DNA of 64,000 nucleotides, from positions 15,009,696 through 15,073,695 of the forward strand of contig NC_092686.1 of the NCBI RefSeq assembly GCF_964275005.1, written 5' to 3'. The notes under the pieces are model-generated. The model did not search any database. It was not told the origin of the DNA and worked only from the letters and a program-made list of their open reading frames with translations. Source of the DNA: Diadema setosum. Taxonomy: Eukaryota; Echinodermata; Echinoidea; Diadematoida; Diadematidae. The position numbers and the translations under genes are program-made. Positions 25,078 through 37,175 of the stretch are shown here, one piece after another; the first letter of the stretch is position 1, and each line of letters begins with the position of its first letter.

Positions 25078-25911
25078 GTGTATGCTACCTATGAGATGAT
25101 CTCCGAGGTTTAGGGAGAAAAAAGGTTGAATTCTAGCATTTAATAGTAGAATTTTAGCATTTAACCTGACCCTTGACCCCTTAATCCAAAAAGTCCCAAG
25201 AGAATCACTGTCACTGTCAGTTTCATGAAACTTAGTAAATAAAGGAACTGTATTGCATGTATTGCTTGGCAATGATTCTCTTCTAAAGTTTTGGGTTACA
25301 AGGTCCAAGGTCAAGGTCAAAGGTCAGGTTAAAATTTTAAAAAGACACTTATTACTGGTTAAATTACAATATTTTTTTCATTCAGCTTAATATACCTTAC
25401 AAATGACCCAATGTATATGCTGAATTGAACTTGGTATACAAGCATTACTGCACAATGATTTTGTAGGAAAAAATTTGGGTCATGGGAGCAAAGATCAACA
25501 GAAAATGATGCAGGTACAGTGTATGAGACCTATGCATCTGTCCATACACCTATACTTGTGAAAAAAAAAAATATTTTGTCTACCCAACTTAAGAAATTCT
25601 GGGAAAGTTTCTTGATAACTGGCCCTGGTATGCTAATTGAGAAAGAGGTAGGCTGATTAGTATGTTGGCATTTCTTCTTTTTTTTTTTCATTTCTTCTCA
25701 GTTGTTGCAATGTCCAAATTAAACCATCGTATTGTCATTCTTTTGTTGTTCTGTCACGTATCAGCCCCAACCAGTACTACTTCACGTTTGAATGTCTATT
25801 CTCATGAGGTTATAAATTGCACTGAACATATCCTTTTAGATTTTAAATCTTGGTGGGTACAGCATGTGCTGCTTCCCCTCCCTTCCCCCATTTTTTTTTT
25901 TGTTTTTCATA

Positions 25912-26252
25912 TTGACCGATTCTGTGACGCGCTATGTGTATTTTTGGCATGGGCAGCGCCATTACGCGGTGTCTCGGCCGACCCCCCCTCCCACTCCCCC
26001 ACCCCTTTCCCTACATTAGCACGCGCGCAGAATGAAAAACTGATGCATGGCTGCTTTAGCCAATAGGCGTCTCGTACCGAGTGCGCGAATGCTTGCTTAG
26101 TGCGCGAACCTTTGTTACAAGTGCGTGATAAACATGTTGCCTGGGGGGTGGGGGAGAGAAGGGGGGGTCGGCTGGGACACCGCAAAATGAGCTTATGGCT
26201 GCGCCCAGTGCCACAAATTGTCTGCTGCCCTCAACGAACCCGAATCGGTCAA
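25912..26252 (+). mobile_element. TA-flanked MITE, copy 2 (341 bp)
   Basis: The ends are TTGACCGATTC and GAATCGGTCAA with TA on both sides. Inner inverted GGCCGACCCCCCC / GGGGGGGTCGGC segments are conserved with copies 1 and 3. It lies in the intron between two D2 exons of the receptor gene. Open frames at 25662-26277 on both strands cross it and are artefacts. Confidence 0.85.
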
Positions 26253-26421
26253 TAGAGACTTTATGCGTAGGACGCAAGATTTTTATTGAGGCTGCAGTTG
26301 TTCATTAGGGTGAGAATATTCCTGACAATGTGTTTCTTTGTCTATCTCTTTTCCACACATTCACATACACTCTTTGACACACTCATACACTCGCAACATT
26401 TGTACACACACACATGAACAG

Positions 26422-26485
26422 ATGAAGGTCAGCGAATGTGACGATTGTATGTTATATAAGTCATCGAATACGATCCAGATCCCAG
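26422..26485 (+). CDS. IL-17 receptor-like gene, end of second ectodomain fold
   Basis: The acceptor is CATGAACAG|ATG and the donor ATCCCAG|GTGAGA. Residues 270-290 read MKVSECDDCMLYKSSNTIQI then P. The paired Cys (C-x-x-C) followed by a strand ending in IP matches the end of D2 in IL-17RA, where a C-x-x-x-C pair precedes the final strand. It ends with one base of a split Ala codon. Confidence 0.65.
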
Positions 26486-28296
26486 GTGAGATAACCTTCA
26501 TTTAACCCTATGTTAACTGGGGGATCAATTTGACCCCCTCAACGTAAGACCTAGTCACTCCCATATCATTGCCTACCAGGCGGAGGGGCCTTTAGAAACT
26601 TGAGCACTCCAAGAAATGCCCCAAAATTATAGTTACATCATACAAAAGAGCTTTGAAAACTCTGGCCAATCATGTCACAAGCCAAAATTTGACTTTGAGG
26701 CGAAATATCATGCTAGGACGACGCTATAGTAAAGAATTACATTGAACGAAAAGTTGTTGCCAGGCTGTTCAATAGCTTCCAAAAGTGCCTAAGACCTTAT
26801 TCTGGAAAGCTATTATAGCTTTTATAGTGAAGCATTGAATCAAAGAAAAGCTTAAAGTTTCATGATGAGTTCTCTTTCTTAAGGTACAAGTACTTCAACC
26901 AGTGAAATTGCATCATCTTATCAGTTTATCATTAGCTTGGATTCTGTAGATCTCTGTCAAATGTGTAAGGTTTGCCATTGGTGGCAGTTCAGATTCTATC
27001 ACCAAATTTTCTGCCAGTGGATGATTTGGTGACATGCTTTATGCCAAAAGACAAGAGGCCAAATGAAACTGGTTTCATAAAACGCTGTGTTCTGTAATTG
27101 CTAGCGGGCACATGGCATATCTTTTTTTTTTCAAAGTATTCTGTGACAGTGTGTCCAAAAATAAAAAGAAGTAGAAGAAAAACCATGTTGGATTGTCCAG
27201 GCAGAAATCTACAATCATTGTGGTCCTCCATGACTGTGTTCAAATTTATTGATTTTGGTTATTCGTAGAACCAGGTAAAAGAGCTATTTATTTTGCTTTG
27301 AATCCTGTATGAGTGTGTTAGTGGTTACTATGTCAGGCAAGCCTCCAGGAAACTTTCTTTTAGTCAGGAACACTTGTCATGAAGGTATATTGAAAAATTT
27401 ACCATATTATTTTGTTAAACGGTGCATTAGAACATCTCATGATACTCTATAGTTGGAGAACTCACCTTGAGTGAGAGAACTATAGATCCCTTGTAATTAA
27501 GTCTCACAGTTATGAATCTGACCTCAAGTTTGCCCAGGGAGATGAGACTCACCTCCCTGGTTTGTCTAAGTACTCCTTACTTTGTCCATTATGTTCTGGG
27601 TTAGTTTTTAAATGGGCAACTCCGAAGTTGTACTGCATATCCTATATTGGATAAAGATGAGGTGGAGCAGGTTAGATTCATCAAATCTGCACAAAATCAG
27701 GAAAGAAATAGTACAAATATGTGACTATTTCAGACAAACATCAGCTGTCATCTCCTAAAATGTGTTCCTGTCAATTTTAAGATTCAGTCTCGCATTGAGA
27801 TGGTTTTGAAAATTCTGCAACAGCACAATAATATTATGAGCACTCAAGGGCTCATTATGGGTAGACCCTCTACAGAGATTTCTCAACAGATAGGATGCCT
27901 GTAAGTGAGATGTCCTCATTTGCTATCTCCACCTGTTTATTTCATCGTTTCCCAGAAATTTCCCTGCAAAAAAAAGAGAGCAAAATAAAACAAATGAAGA
28001 AACAGCAACCCTATTTGTGTTTGCTGTGTTCTTGCATAACAAAGGTAAGAATTTATTCTGTCATACGATTAGTTTAACATGTGACAATCTCAGAGAGGAA
28101 CACCGTATCAGAAAATGCTTGTACATTATGCCCTGTTTTCATGTAGTATTAGCTTCCTAGCAATGTCACATTTACATTCATTTTACAAACAATTCTTAAC
28201 TTTCTTGCATGAAGTTGAAAAAAAAAAGAAGCTATATATATAGTACCAGTGGATATGTCTCAACTCTCTTCTTTTTCTTTGCCTTTTTATCCCCAG

Positions 28297-28572
28297 CTCT
28301 TGAGCCAACTCTTCCAGTACCTACAACTCACACCTCACAAACACCTCGAATTGACATTAGCAAGAAGGATCCTCCAGCATCTGGGTCTGTTCTCATTCTG
28401 TACGTGGTTGGCGGATGCCTCGGAGGGATTTTTTTAGTCCTGGTAGTCTCTCTCATGGCCTGCAGTAGTAAATTTCATACTACATGCTGTAGCAGCGTGC
28501 AAGGCAAGAGTAAAACCGCAGCGATCGATCCTTCAACCAGATCAATCATCCAGAGCAACAACGGGCGCTATG
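28297..28572 (+). CDS. IL-17 receptor-like gene, stalk, transmembrane and juxtamembrane exon
   Basis: The acceptor is TTTTATCCCCAG|CT and the donor TATG|GTAAGT. Residues 291-320 form a Thr/Pro-rich stalk (PTLPVPTTHTSQTP). Residues 321-346 are a clear membrane helix starting SVLILYVVGGCLGGIFLVLV. A Cys- and Lys-containing juxtamembrane stretch follows (SSKFHTTCCSSVQGKSK), fitting the positive-inside rule for a type I protein. The cytoplasmic part shows no start of a SEFIR fold. Confidence 0.75.
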
Positions 28573-28873
28573 GTAAGTGGCAGACTGGTGCGGATGGCTG
28601 CATCGGCGCATCAAGTTCTTAATCTAATGTCAGTCTTCACATGTTTTTCGGTATTACAAAGACACTCAAAGAGAAGATTGAGTAAGTGGGCGAGAATTCG
28701 CAATAATAAAGGCTCAAGTGGGATGTTGTGATCATTCATTGTCCGGTATCCATTAAACTGGAGAAATTTACACTGGATTTTTCATTAAAATAAAAATTGA
28801 ATGTGAGGATCATATCAATCACAATTTCATCATCAATTCTTCTGGAGTGATTTGTAAATTGCTTTGTATATTC

Positions 28874-30365
28874 TTTTTTATGCCTCCGCCACGAAGTGGT
28901 GCCGGAGGCATTATGTTTTCGGGTTGTCCGTCCGTCCGTCCGTCCGTCCTTCCGTCCGTCCGTCCGTCCGTCCGTCCGTCTGTCCGTCCGTCCTTCCGTC
29001 CGTCCGTAATGAATTTTGTGGACAAGGTAACTATCGAAACCTGTTGAGGTATCCTAATGAAACTTGGCATGTATGTGTATTAGGGGGTGAAGTTGTGCCT
29101 ATCAACTTTTGGGTGCACATGCTCAAGGTCAAAGGTCAAAAGGTCAAGGTCAAATACATAAAATTTCACTATTTCCACCATATCTATTGAATGCCTGAAG
29201 ATATTTTCTTGAAACTTGGTGTATACATGTATTACCCAATTAAGATTCTCTGGTGAAAGTTTGGGTCATGAGGTCAAAGGTCAAAGGTCAAAAGGTCAGG
29301 ATCAAATGCATAAAATTTCACTATTTCCACCATATCTATTGAATGCCTGAAGATATTTTCTTCAAACTTAGTGTATACATGTATTACCCAATTAAGATTC
29401 TCTGGTGAAAGTTTGGGTCATGAGGTCAAAGGTCAAAAGGTCAGGGTCAAATACATAAAATTTCACTATTTCCACCATATCTATTGAATGCCTGAAGATA
29501 TTTTCTTGGAACTTAGTGTATACATGTATTACCCAATTAAGATTCTCTGGTGAAAGTTTGGGTCATGAGGTCAAAGGTCAAAGGTCAAAAGGTCAAGTAG
29601 AAATATTAAAACTTCTTTTTTTTCTCTGTACCTTGGAAAATTGTTCAAGGTACATGTATCTTCATGGAACGTATAGTATATACATGTACTGACTGATTAT
29701 CTAGAGAATGTAGGGTTCATGGGGTCAAAGGTCAGGGGTCAAAGGTCAAGTGCAAGACTTCAAAATTTTACTATTACCCTCATATTTATGCAATGCCAGC
29801 AGGGTTATTTTTTTACACTTGGTGTATGCATGTGTAACCTAATAGAAATTCTCTGGAAAGTTTTTTTTTTCTCTTTTTGCCTCAAAGGTCAAAAGGTCAA
29901 AGATCAATTGAAAGTGCTGAACTAACTTTTTCCTCAATATCTCGGAAGTGGCTCAAGTTACCTTGAAACTTAGTACATATTATGCATGTTCTACCTGAAA
30001 GTAATTATCTCATGAATTTTAGGGTCAAGGGCCAGATGAAAATGGTAACAATTTACTATTCAATTCAGAAATTGCACTTTTTCTCCACACCTGTTCCTTG
30101 AAAATTACTCAATGCCTAAATGTATGAATGGTTCAAAGTCAAGTTAAAGTCCTTAAATCCCTAGATACATGCTCTCCTATTCATCCAATTAAACCTACGT
30201 CAAGGAAGGTGAACATTCAACACATTTGTGACAAACTTGTCATTCCAATATTTTGCCAATTTTGTGAAAATGTAATCACACAGTGTCCACATGTACTATC
30301 TAGACCTATTGGGAAAATCATGCATTATGGCGGAGGCATACCAGTCGCCATAGCGACATTTCTAG
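28874..30365 (+). mobile_element. Helentron-like non-autonomous element, copy A
   Basis: The 5' end carries ATGCCTCCGCCA (28880) and the 3' subterminal sequence its inverse TGGCGGAGGCAT (to 30339). A GTCGC-CATA-GCGAC hairpin (30344-30357), then ATTT and CTAG (30362-30365), follow. Such offset inverted ends, a 3' hairpin and a microsatellite (GTCC repeats, 28923-29007) are hallmarks of Helentron-associated elements. Inside are about three 145-155-bp repeats with AGGTCA arrays. It sits in the last receptor intron. Open frames rich in PSVR are translations of the microsatellite. Confidence 0.65.
29165..29600. repeat. Internal tandem repeats with AGGTCAAAGGTCA arrays
   Basis: Units starting TTTCACTATTTCCACCATAT occur near 29165, 29317 and 29461. 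Each ends in a cluster such as AGGTCAAAGGTCAAAGGTCA (29271-29290). Copy B at 38.8-40.2 kb has two such units. Confidence 0.85.
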
Positions 30366-30604
30366 TTTTTTAATGATTGATAGTATAGTATATACAGTGT
30401 AAGTATGCATATATATAATATATGTATTTTCTTGTGTGTCCATGCTTGAATTTTCTTCATGGTCATCTTTGACAATAACATTTTAGAAGAACCCTAACTT
30501 GCTGATTGTGACTGCCAACATTCGGCAAGCATCAAAAACTGTGCACACAACTATTACAGTTACTTGTTCATGTCCAATATTTTCCCATTTTGTGTGTGTT
30601 ACAG

Positions 30605-30948
30605 AGCGAACAAGCGACACGGATACTATTTATAGGCATTCCAACGGTCACTATGACTACTATCTGGACTCGGCAATGGACAACCCATCCATGATCCCCC
30701 ATACAGTACACGAAGACTTGAAGCAAACTAACGGGCATCTGCTCCGAGAGAGCAATCGCTACGCTGAGATGATTGGCCAGGGCAAGGGAGACAGCATCAG
30801 TACCACGGTTCTGGATATCCAGTCCACCGTCACCGTGCCATCCTCCGTCCAGATAGACTCGGGTTTTAGGTCCTACTCGGACATTGCGGAAGAGGATGGA
30901 GAAAGGGTGCTGTCATTAGCCCTGACCGACGTTGGTGAGAGTGTATAG
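30605..30948 (+). CDS. IL-17 receptor-like gene, terminal cytoplasmic exon with stop
   Basis: The acceptor is GTGTGTTACAG|AG. Residues 383-496 run from ERTSDTDTIYRHSNGHYDYY to the C-terminus DVGESV and TAG. Visible features are clustered tyrosines (392, 399, 401, 402), Y435-AEM (a YxxM motif), Y473-SDI (YxxPhi), Ser/Thr-rich stretches and an acidic ending. There is no SEFIR domain, which IL-17RA to IL-17RE all have. Either this receptor signals differently, acts as a decoy, or another isoform uses other exons. Confidence 0.72.
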
Positions 30949-31240
30949 CGCGTTCGCTGGGGACCATCACAAGCATCGGAGTAGAATCGAAGACGCTGTG
31001 ATGCTGTCCCATTTGTGCAGTTGAGTGGCTTTTATCACGCATCAGTCTTCCAAATGGACGTCCTGGCCGAGTTCGATTCCTTCCAAGCTCTTAACGTCCT
31101 TGGAGAAAGCTGTATTTACCCAAGATGTCCCCCTCCTCCCAGGTGTATTCATGGGTAGAGCTGGGTAAATAAGCAGGGCCCTCTGGAAAAACAGTGTTTA
31201 CATTGAAGAGGCTGGCCTGGGAAAATAAGACCATATTATC
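30949..31240 (+). other. Likely 3' untranslated start, with a diverged SINE
   Basis: Sequence after the stop is presumed 3' untranslated. From about 31063 it matches the tRNA-related SINE at 40247: GAGTTCGATTCC (B-box-like), TGTATTTACCC, AGGGCCCTCTGG and a final AATAAGACCATATT. I could not place a confident poly(A) signal. Confidence 0.5.
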
Positions 31241-32391
31241 AAAAAGCTGTGAGTTTTGTGAGAGAAGTGATAACTGCTCTTCTGATGCATCATCCTGTTT
31301 GTTGGTCCTGTTTCTTGATAAGGCGTGGTCTGATGATACTGTTGTGAAAAGGACTTGGGACTGGATGATATACCAGGGTCAGGAACCTCCTCCTCTCCTG
31401 TGAAATCCCATCAGAAGAGTTCAGCTCTCTGGGAATTCCAGAGTTAAAAAGTGATTAAATTTTGAAGATATCGTTCAGGTTTATTCTAAACTTAGGCTCA
31501 ATGTTCTTTGCTAAGCCTCATGTTATAGATCAGTTACCATGGGGATAATGTGGAGTGGAACAGCTGCCCCAGCTCACATATATTTGAAAATCCCTGTAAC
31601 AAACTGTGTACAGCTTTATCACTGAATTCTGTGCAAGTACACACACAACTGAGAAATCTTGACTGGCGTCGACTTTGACTGATGAGTGTACGCTGTGATA
31701 CACATATTCGCTGACTGTGGTGCTATTATGTGGTTTTCAAATGTACTCCAGTGTTCAGCGAATGAATCGGGCCACCCATGAATCCCCCACGCTACCAGGC
31801 CTTTAACACATTCTGAGCCAATGAGTAAAATGTGTACAAATTTCACAAACAAACCTAAAGACAGGTAATGAATACGGTGTGCAGAGGGTTAACAGGCTGA
31901 AAGGATAGTAATTGACTGATATTGTGTGGTCTTTCTCCAGACTGTGTGTCCAAAGAACTTTCAACACAAGTATGGATGTATGGAATCGGCAGTTCGGATC
32001 TCTACACTTTTTTCTCACTTCCTACATGTGCACGTAGCCTGTGATATAGCGTTTCAATTAATCATGAAATTGAAGAGATACATGTATGGGTCCTGTTGCA
32101 AAAAAAACTATGATAACTTTACAATTAATGGTAACTCTGCAATCAGTGGTACCTATCGTAGCATGATTCCAGAACCAAACAAAGCCACAAAATCACTGAC
32201 GGTTATCATGGATTGAAGAGTTAACATGTAGTGTATAAAGTTTCTGTAGTTTTATGTACTGGTAATTGGGCCCAAGTTTCATTTATGAAGTTGGGATTCC
32301 CCAAAGTTTGATGGGGCATTCATGAAAGCAGATTGAGAGAGAATATTGAGAGTGAGTGTTGTGAAGGGAAGCAGTTGGCAATGTGGTTTAT

Positions 32392-32840
32392 TATCTCGCC
32401 TGCATAGCGAAAGTGAGACATAGGCATCAGTTTTCTGTCATCGGATGGCAGCATCAACAATTTGGTGTACTCTCTCTAAGTTCCCACAGCTTTGAGCTAC
32501 GACCACGAAACTCACACCACAGGTACATAATGCAGAAATGCCAGTCAATATCAGATAAGTGCAAAGTCTCAAGTCTGACTAGTTCAAAGGCCCAATGGTC
32601 AATGAACTTTACCTGATAAGCACTTTACATAATAGTATTGTGGTGTACTCTCAGTACCTTTCTACAGCTTTGAGCTGTGACCTCCAAATTCACACAACAG
32701 GTACATCACATAGAGATGCTAGTCAAGTTCGAATATTGGTGAATTTTGACATGGTCAAAAGTCAAAATGTCAGTGAACTTACCTTTAAAACACTATGATC
32801 ACAAATTGCGATATGCAGGCAAGATGTCGCTTGGCGTTTG
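32392..32840. repeat. Element with inverted CTCGCCTGCATA / TATGCAGGCAAGA ends
   Basis: TCTCGCCTGCATAGCGA at 32395 is mirrored by GCGATATGCAGGCAAGA near 32809. Inside, a unit with GGTGTACTCTC, CACAGCTTTGAGCT and CACAACAGGTACAT is repeated about 180 bases apart. The layout resembles the Helentron-like family, but I cannot define a 3' hairpin firmly. Confidence 0.5.
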
Positions 32841-32991
32841 CCTTGTTTGTACATATGTACAAACTTTTATCAACAGGCACATACCTTATTTGTTTTTAAA
32901 TTGTATATAAGGTGTGTAAAGTCGAAATTATATGCTCAAAAGTCATACTGCTTCTTTGTTTATAATTCTCCCATTATATATGTATGTATAT

Positions 32992-32994
<3 letters not shown>

Positions 32995-33056
<62 letters not shown>
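32995..33056. repeat. TA microsatellite, about 60 bp
   Basis: A run of TA dinucleotides. The long tyrosine-isoleucine frames across it are artefacts. Confidence 0.97.
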
Positions 33057-33059
<3 letters not shown>

Positions 33060-33060
33060 T

Positions 33061-33285
33061 TCCTCACCAGGCTGGCAGAATATTGATATTCTAATAAATA
33101 TTCATCAAATTAAATCTAGTTCAAGAAAAGTGAACACTCAGCACATTATAACATGTCATTTTAGTATTTTGACAATGAGATGAAACTCATCACACATTGT
33201 CAAGACGTACAAGTGTACTATAGACCTATTAGGAGAATTATACATTATGGCGGAGGCATACCAGTCGCCAGAGCGACATTTCTAG
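33061..33285 (+). mobile_element. 5'-truncated Helentron-like element, copy C
   Basis: It matches the last 220 bases of copies A and B, including TGGCGGAGGCAT, the GTCGC-CAGA-GCGAC hairpin (33264-33277) and the CTAG end (33282-33285). The stem is kept while the loop differs from copies A and B. It joins the TA microsatellite at its left side. Confidence 0.7.
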
Positions 33286-36200
33286 TTCTTTGTATAAACA
33301 ATAACAAGAGGCCTGAAAAAGTTGTAAACTTCCTCTTTAATATTCTGAAATATGGCATAGAGTGATGAGAGGATTTGTTGGATTCTACTTTTTTGTCTTT
33401 GTGTGTGTGTATGTGTGTTTGAATTTTTTTTGTTAGTTTGTTTTTCTGGAGAGCAATATCAGAATAGGTGTCCAAGCATGGTAATATTATACAGTATAGC
33501 GGACAACATACCCAGATAGCAACAAATAAAATAATCATGTAACACCTGGTTTACTCATGATGTGTGTTCTGATTTTATTGTACAATGTTGCCGGGCCACG
33601 GGTTAATGTGGTACATTGTACATTTGCACAAAAGCTTGCAAAGTGCATGATGCGCAAACTCTTGCTGCAAGTGTGTGATAATTTTAGTATGTTTGCAGTG
33701 CCTATTACAATGTACCAGTAAATGCAGTTGTTATTTGATATCAAACGTCCCGCCAGTAAAAACTGATGCACTGTGTGGACCAGTGAGAATGCAGAATTTT
33801 CTCCACCTTTTTTGGTAATTTTTCTTGAACGAAGAGATTAAATACTACTTTATGCAAAAGGGGGTGGCTCAAATTTCCCTATTTACATGAAGTTGGCAGT
33901 GCAGCTGATTCAGTCAAAGATCATTGTTAATCTTGCCATTTTGTGCCCTGTTTTTATCCAATATTTCTCAGCCCTTCTGCTCAATTGGTAGCATATATGT
34001 ATTAGCACCATGTTTTTTTCACCCCACTATCTTTACTTGTAAACCGTTTTTGAGTGATGTTTTTGTGATAGTTAATTCTGCATCTTAGAAGCAAAGACTG
34101 AAAGTACTACATTTTCTTTGTGGTGTTGTTATTGAAGAATCACTGATTTAGGTGCTTTATACTTGTTTGCTAGCACTAGTCCAAGTGTAGCAAAACTGCT
34201 GCTTTTCTTCTGTAGCCAAGGATGAGGTTTACTGGTACTCCCCCGTGAGGGATGATGTTACAATTAGGATGGATGTCATGAATATTGGAAAAAAAAAAAA
34301 GAGAGTTCATTAGATGGAATTTGACACTTAGATTTTCTGTGGACAGTGATACATGTATCAGTTACAGGCACATAATTAAACAGGTCGGGTGAGGTGATGA
34401 TTTTATGACCTCTTAATTAAAGTCCCTCCTTGCCAGTGTGCAAGTATTCGCTGAATAAATCATAATGAGTCCAGCCCAGCAACAAAACGGTTGAAGTTAC
34501 TCATAATCACGCCACAGCATTTTGTCCTGCTGATGATTTATGCTGGTGAAGTGTGCTAAAATGAATGGGTATCGTTGCTGTGCTTATTGTTACCTCATTC
34601 GTGTATTGTAAAAGTAAAAGGAAAAACAGTTTTGTATTGAAGTTGTGTTTGTAAGTTGTATGCAAGAGTACGCATATTGTTAAAATTGCTTTATGTCGAA
34701 CGGAGCAGCTGGCTGAATGTGAAACAATTGTAAAATACAGTTGTCGCAGATGGTTGTATAATTCATCTTGACTTTTCTCATATGTTTGTTTGTTTGTTTT
34801 TTGTGTGATTGTTTTGTGATTTTTCATGTGTTAGGTACATACAGTAAATACATTGTGAGGTGAAATAAGATATTGTGTGCTTATTGACAGGCCCCATGAA
34901 CTGAGCTCTCAAGTGTACACTGTATTTGTGACATTATGTACTACACATTCCTATCATTCCTATGCTGAGAGAAATATTCCTGGTATTTGCTGTCAATTTG
35001 CAGTCAATTGTTTTGTTTTGTGTTCACTATTAGGAAGAAGTACTCTGCCATATTGCAATACCTGTACACAGACCATATGCATCATACGGCCCATTACAGA
35101 CTGTTGCAGAATATTTCAGCATTGATTGGTCTGTTAAAAACGGGCAATGCTCCATTTTCAGTGTCCATATCTTCATTGTGAGCAAACATGGAAATGGTAA
35201 TTTCATCATCTATCAATAGCAAGACAACCAGGTGTATCGTAGCATTAAGGTCATGGATTTGAAAACGTGTATACAAATGTACATGATTGCATGGCAAAAC
35301 TATCTATGAAAGAGAAAATACAATGAAGGGATGTATATGTAGGGAAGTGTTACACTTTGCAGCAATTTGTTCCACTGAAAATTTTGATGATGGCAACTCA
35401 AGGTGTAAATTTCAATGTCAACAATGAATTGTCTGCGGCAAAAAAAAAAAGAAAAGAAAAAAAGAAGAAGAGGTAAAGTCCAACAACGACAGAAACTTAT
35501 TTGCGTGAAAAGTCTCATATTACATAGATTGCTAGGGCAGGTGCTAATGGAATGCAGCTGGTATGTTTTGTTTTCTGAAAAAGCAAATATGTGACAATTT
35601 TCTTTCTTCTTGCTTTCCTAATGTCTTTTTTTTTCTATTTTTCTTCATTTTTATGAATTCAGTTCTTCACTATGTGGGACATTGAATTGGTAGGTTAACA
35701 TCCTTCATGGAACAATAAAGAAAAAGCATTTATCAGTACTATTCCTGATGTTAACTGCTACTTCAGTGATAATTGTGTACATAGAGAATATTTTGTGATA
35801 AAGAATAGAATTAATTTTGAAGCATCTTGGTCACGATGATATTTATTTTTTGAAAGGAATTCCACAGACTAGCTGTTATTTGATATTTGACGAATTGCAA
35901 AAACTTTATACAAAATTATGCAATGGAGAACTTGTCCAAAATGTTAGCAAACAAAAACATCATGGACACAAAAGCTTCATATATTATGCTGATTACATGC
36001 ACTGTCAAACTTGACTAATACCAAACTCTGTGACATTATCATTCCATGTTCCCTGAAAGCAAAAGCTTCAGTTTGTCAGTGGCATTCCTGAAATGTTTGT
36101 TTCCAGTTATGTTCGCTGTAGATAAATTCTTGTAAATAAATACTAGGAATACTTGCAATCAGACTTCCCTCCATGATCTATAACCTGTTTTATACTGAAA

Positions 36201-37175
36201 AATTGACATTGTCACATGGAAGATGGAAGGGAGATCCATTTTCCTGTCCCCATGCTTTGTACACTATGCAAGAGTCTAAAATAAAAATGTAAAAAAAATT
36301 GGAAATTCTCATATATATTCTCACACATATTTTTGTTTGTGTCATGCTTAATTTATTGATTATGTTATCAGTTACAGGCAACTTCCATTGTAATGAAGTC
36401 CTTTGGAATGGCAGTTTTCTTTTGCTATATTAAAATTTTGTTATATCCTAATAAATAAAGTATATAAAGATTTATAGATTTAATTTGGAGACCTTAATTT
36501 TTACTTTGTTTTAACCAAATTTCATTATAACTGTTCATCAAAACGGGATTGCATTGTACAATTGCATTCATCTGTATCTGTTCAGATACTTGCCATTCAC
36601 AAAAGCCAATCTTTCTTTTTATGCCAGTTTGATAATCGTATTGCAATTGTTACCTTTATAAAAGATACTGTACGCAAATGCAAAGAGCTTTTTATTTTTT
36701 GTTTATTACATGTTGGCTTCAAAACAGCCATCTTTGCTCAGTCTTGCCAATTTCTCTAAACTTTACAGATAAGTAATACAACATCTTCCTTCTAGATATT
36801 TTTCATTAAAGTGTGGTTATTTCTGGTACCAGGTTATTGATTTTGAAGATAACCATTTTTGAGATTTGACAAGCCCGAAATGGAGGCATTTATCCAAGGC
36901 ACTCTGGCAGAAGTCGATGCCAATCGAGGTTAGGGAAGTAGCACTAAAAACCAACCTCCAAAATGAAGCAGAGTTTGAAAATTGGAACAATGCTTCAATA
37001 TGAAGAAGACCACAATCTGGTTGGAGTGTAGCCATTCTGATATTAAGTAAACTCTGCTTAACTCAAGTATCAAATTACTTCTGAAATCTAAATATACATA
37101 CAGTGCATATATACAAGGTATGTATACGTATGTATAAATCAAAATATGAAAGTTCTGCGTCGGTGTGTAATAAAT

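Larger units (their letters stand above)
31241..37175. other. Gene-poor region after the receptor gene
   Basis: I see no convincing exon. The stretch carries the repeat at 32392-32840, the TA microsatellite, the truncated Helentron-like end at 33061-33285, and long A/T-rich sequence with several AATAAA words (for example near 35713 and 36453). The distal receptor 3' untranslated region may reach into it. Confidence 0.5.

Noticed and set aside
25662..26277. Three overlapping frames on both strands
   Set aside because: All cross the TA-flanked MITE copy 2 and reflect its inverted structure.
28923..29007. Possible CRISPR-like array (regular short repeats)
   Set aside because: The repeats are a simple 4-base GTCC microsatellite with no spacers, in a eukaryotic mobile element.
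28819..29190. Overlapping frames rich in PSVRPSVR or TDGRTDGR
   Set aside because: They translate the GTCC microsatellite in the Helentron-like element. The same frames recur at 38676-39035 in copy B.
32838..33183. Frames rich in Tyr-Ile
   Set aside because: They are produced by the TA microsatellite.
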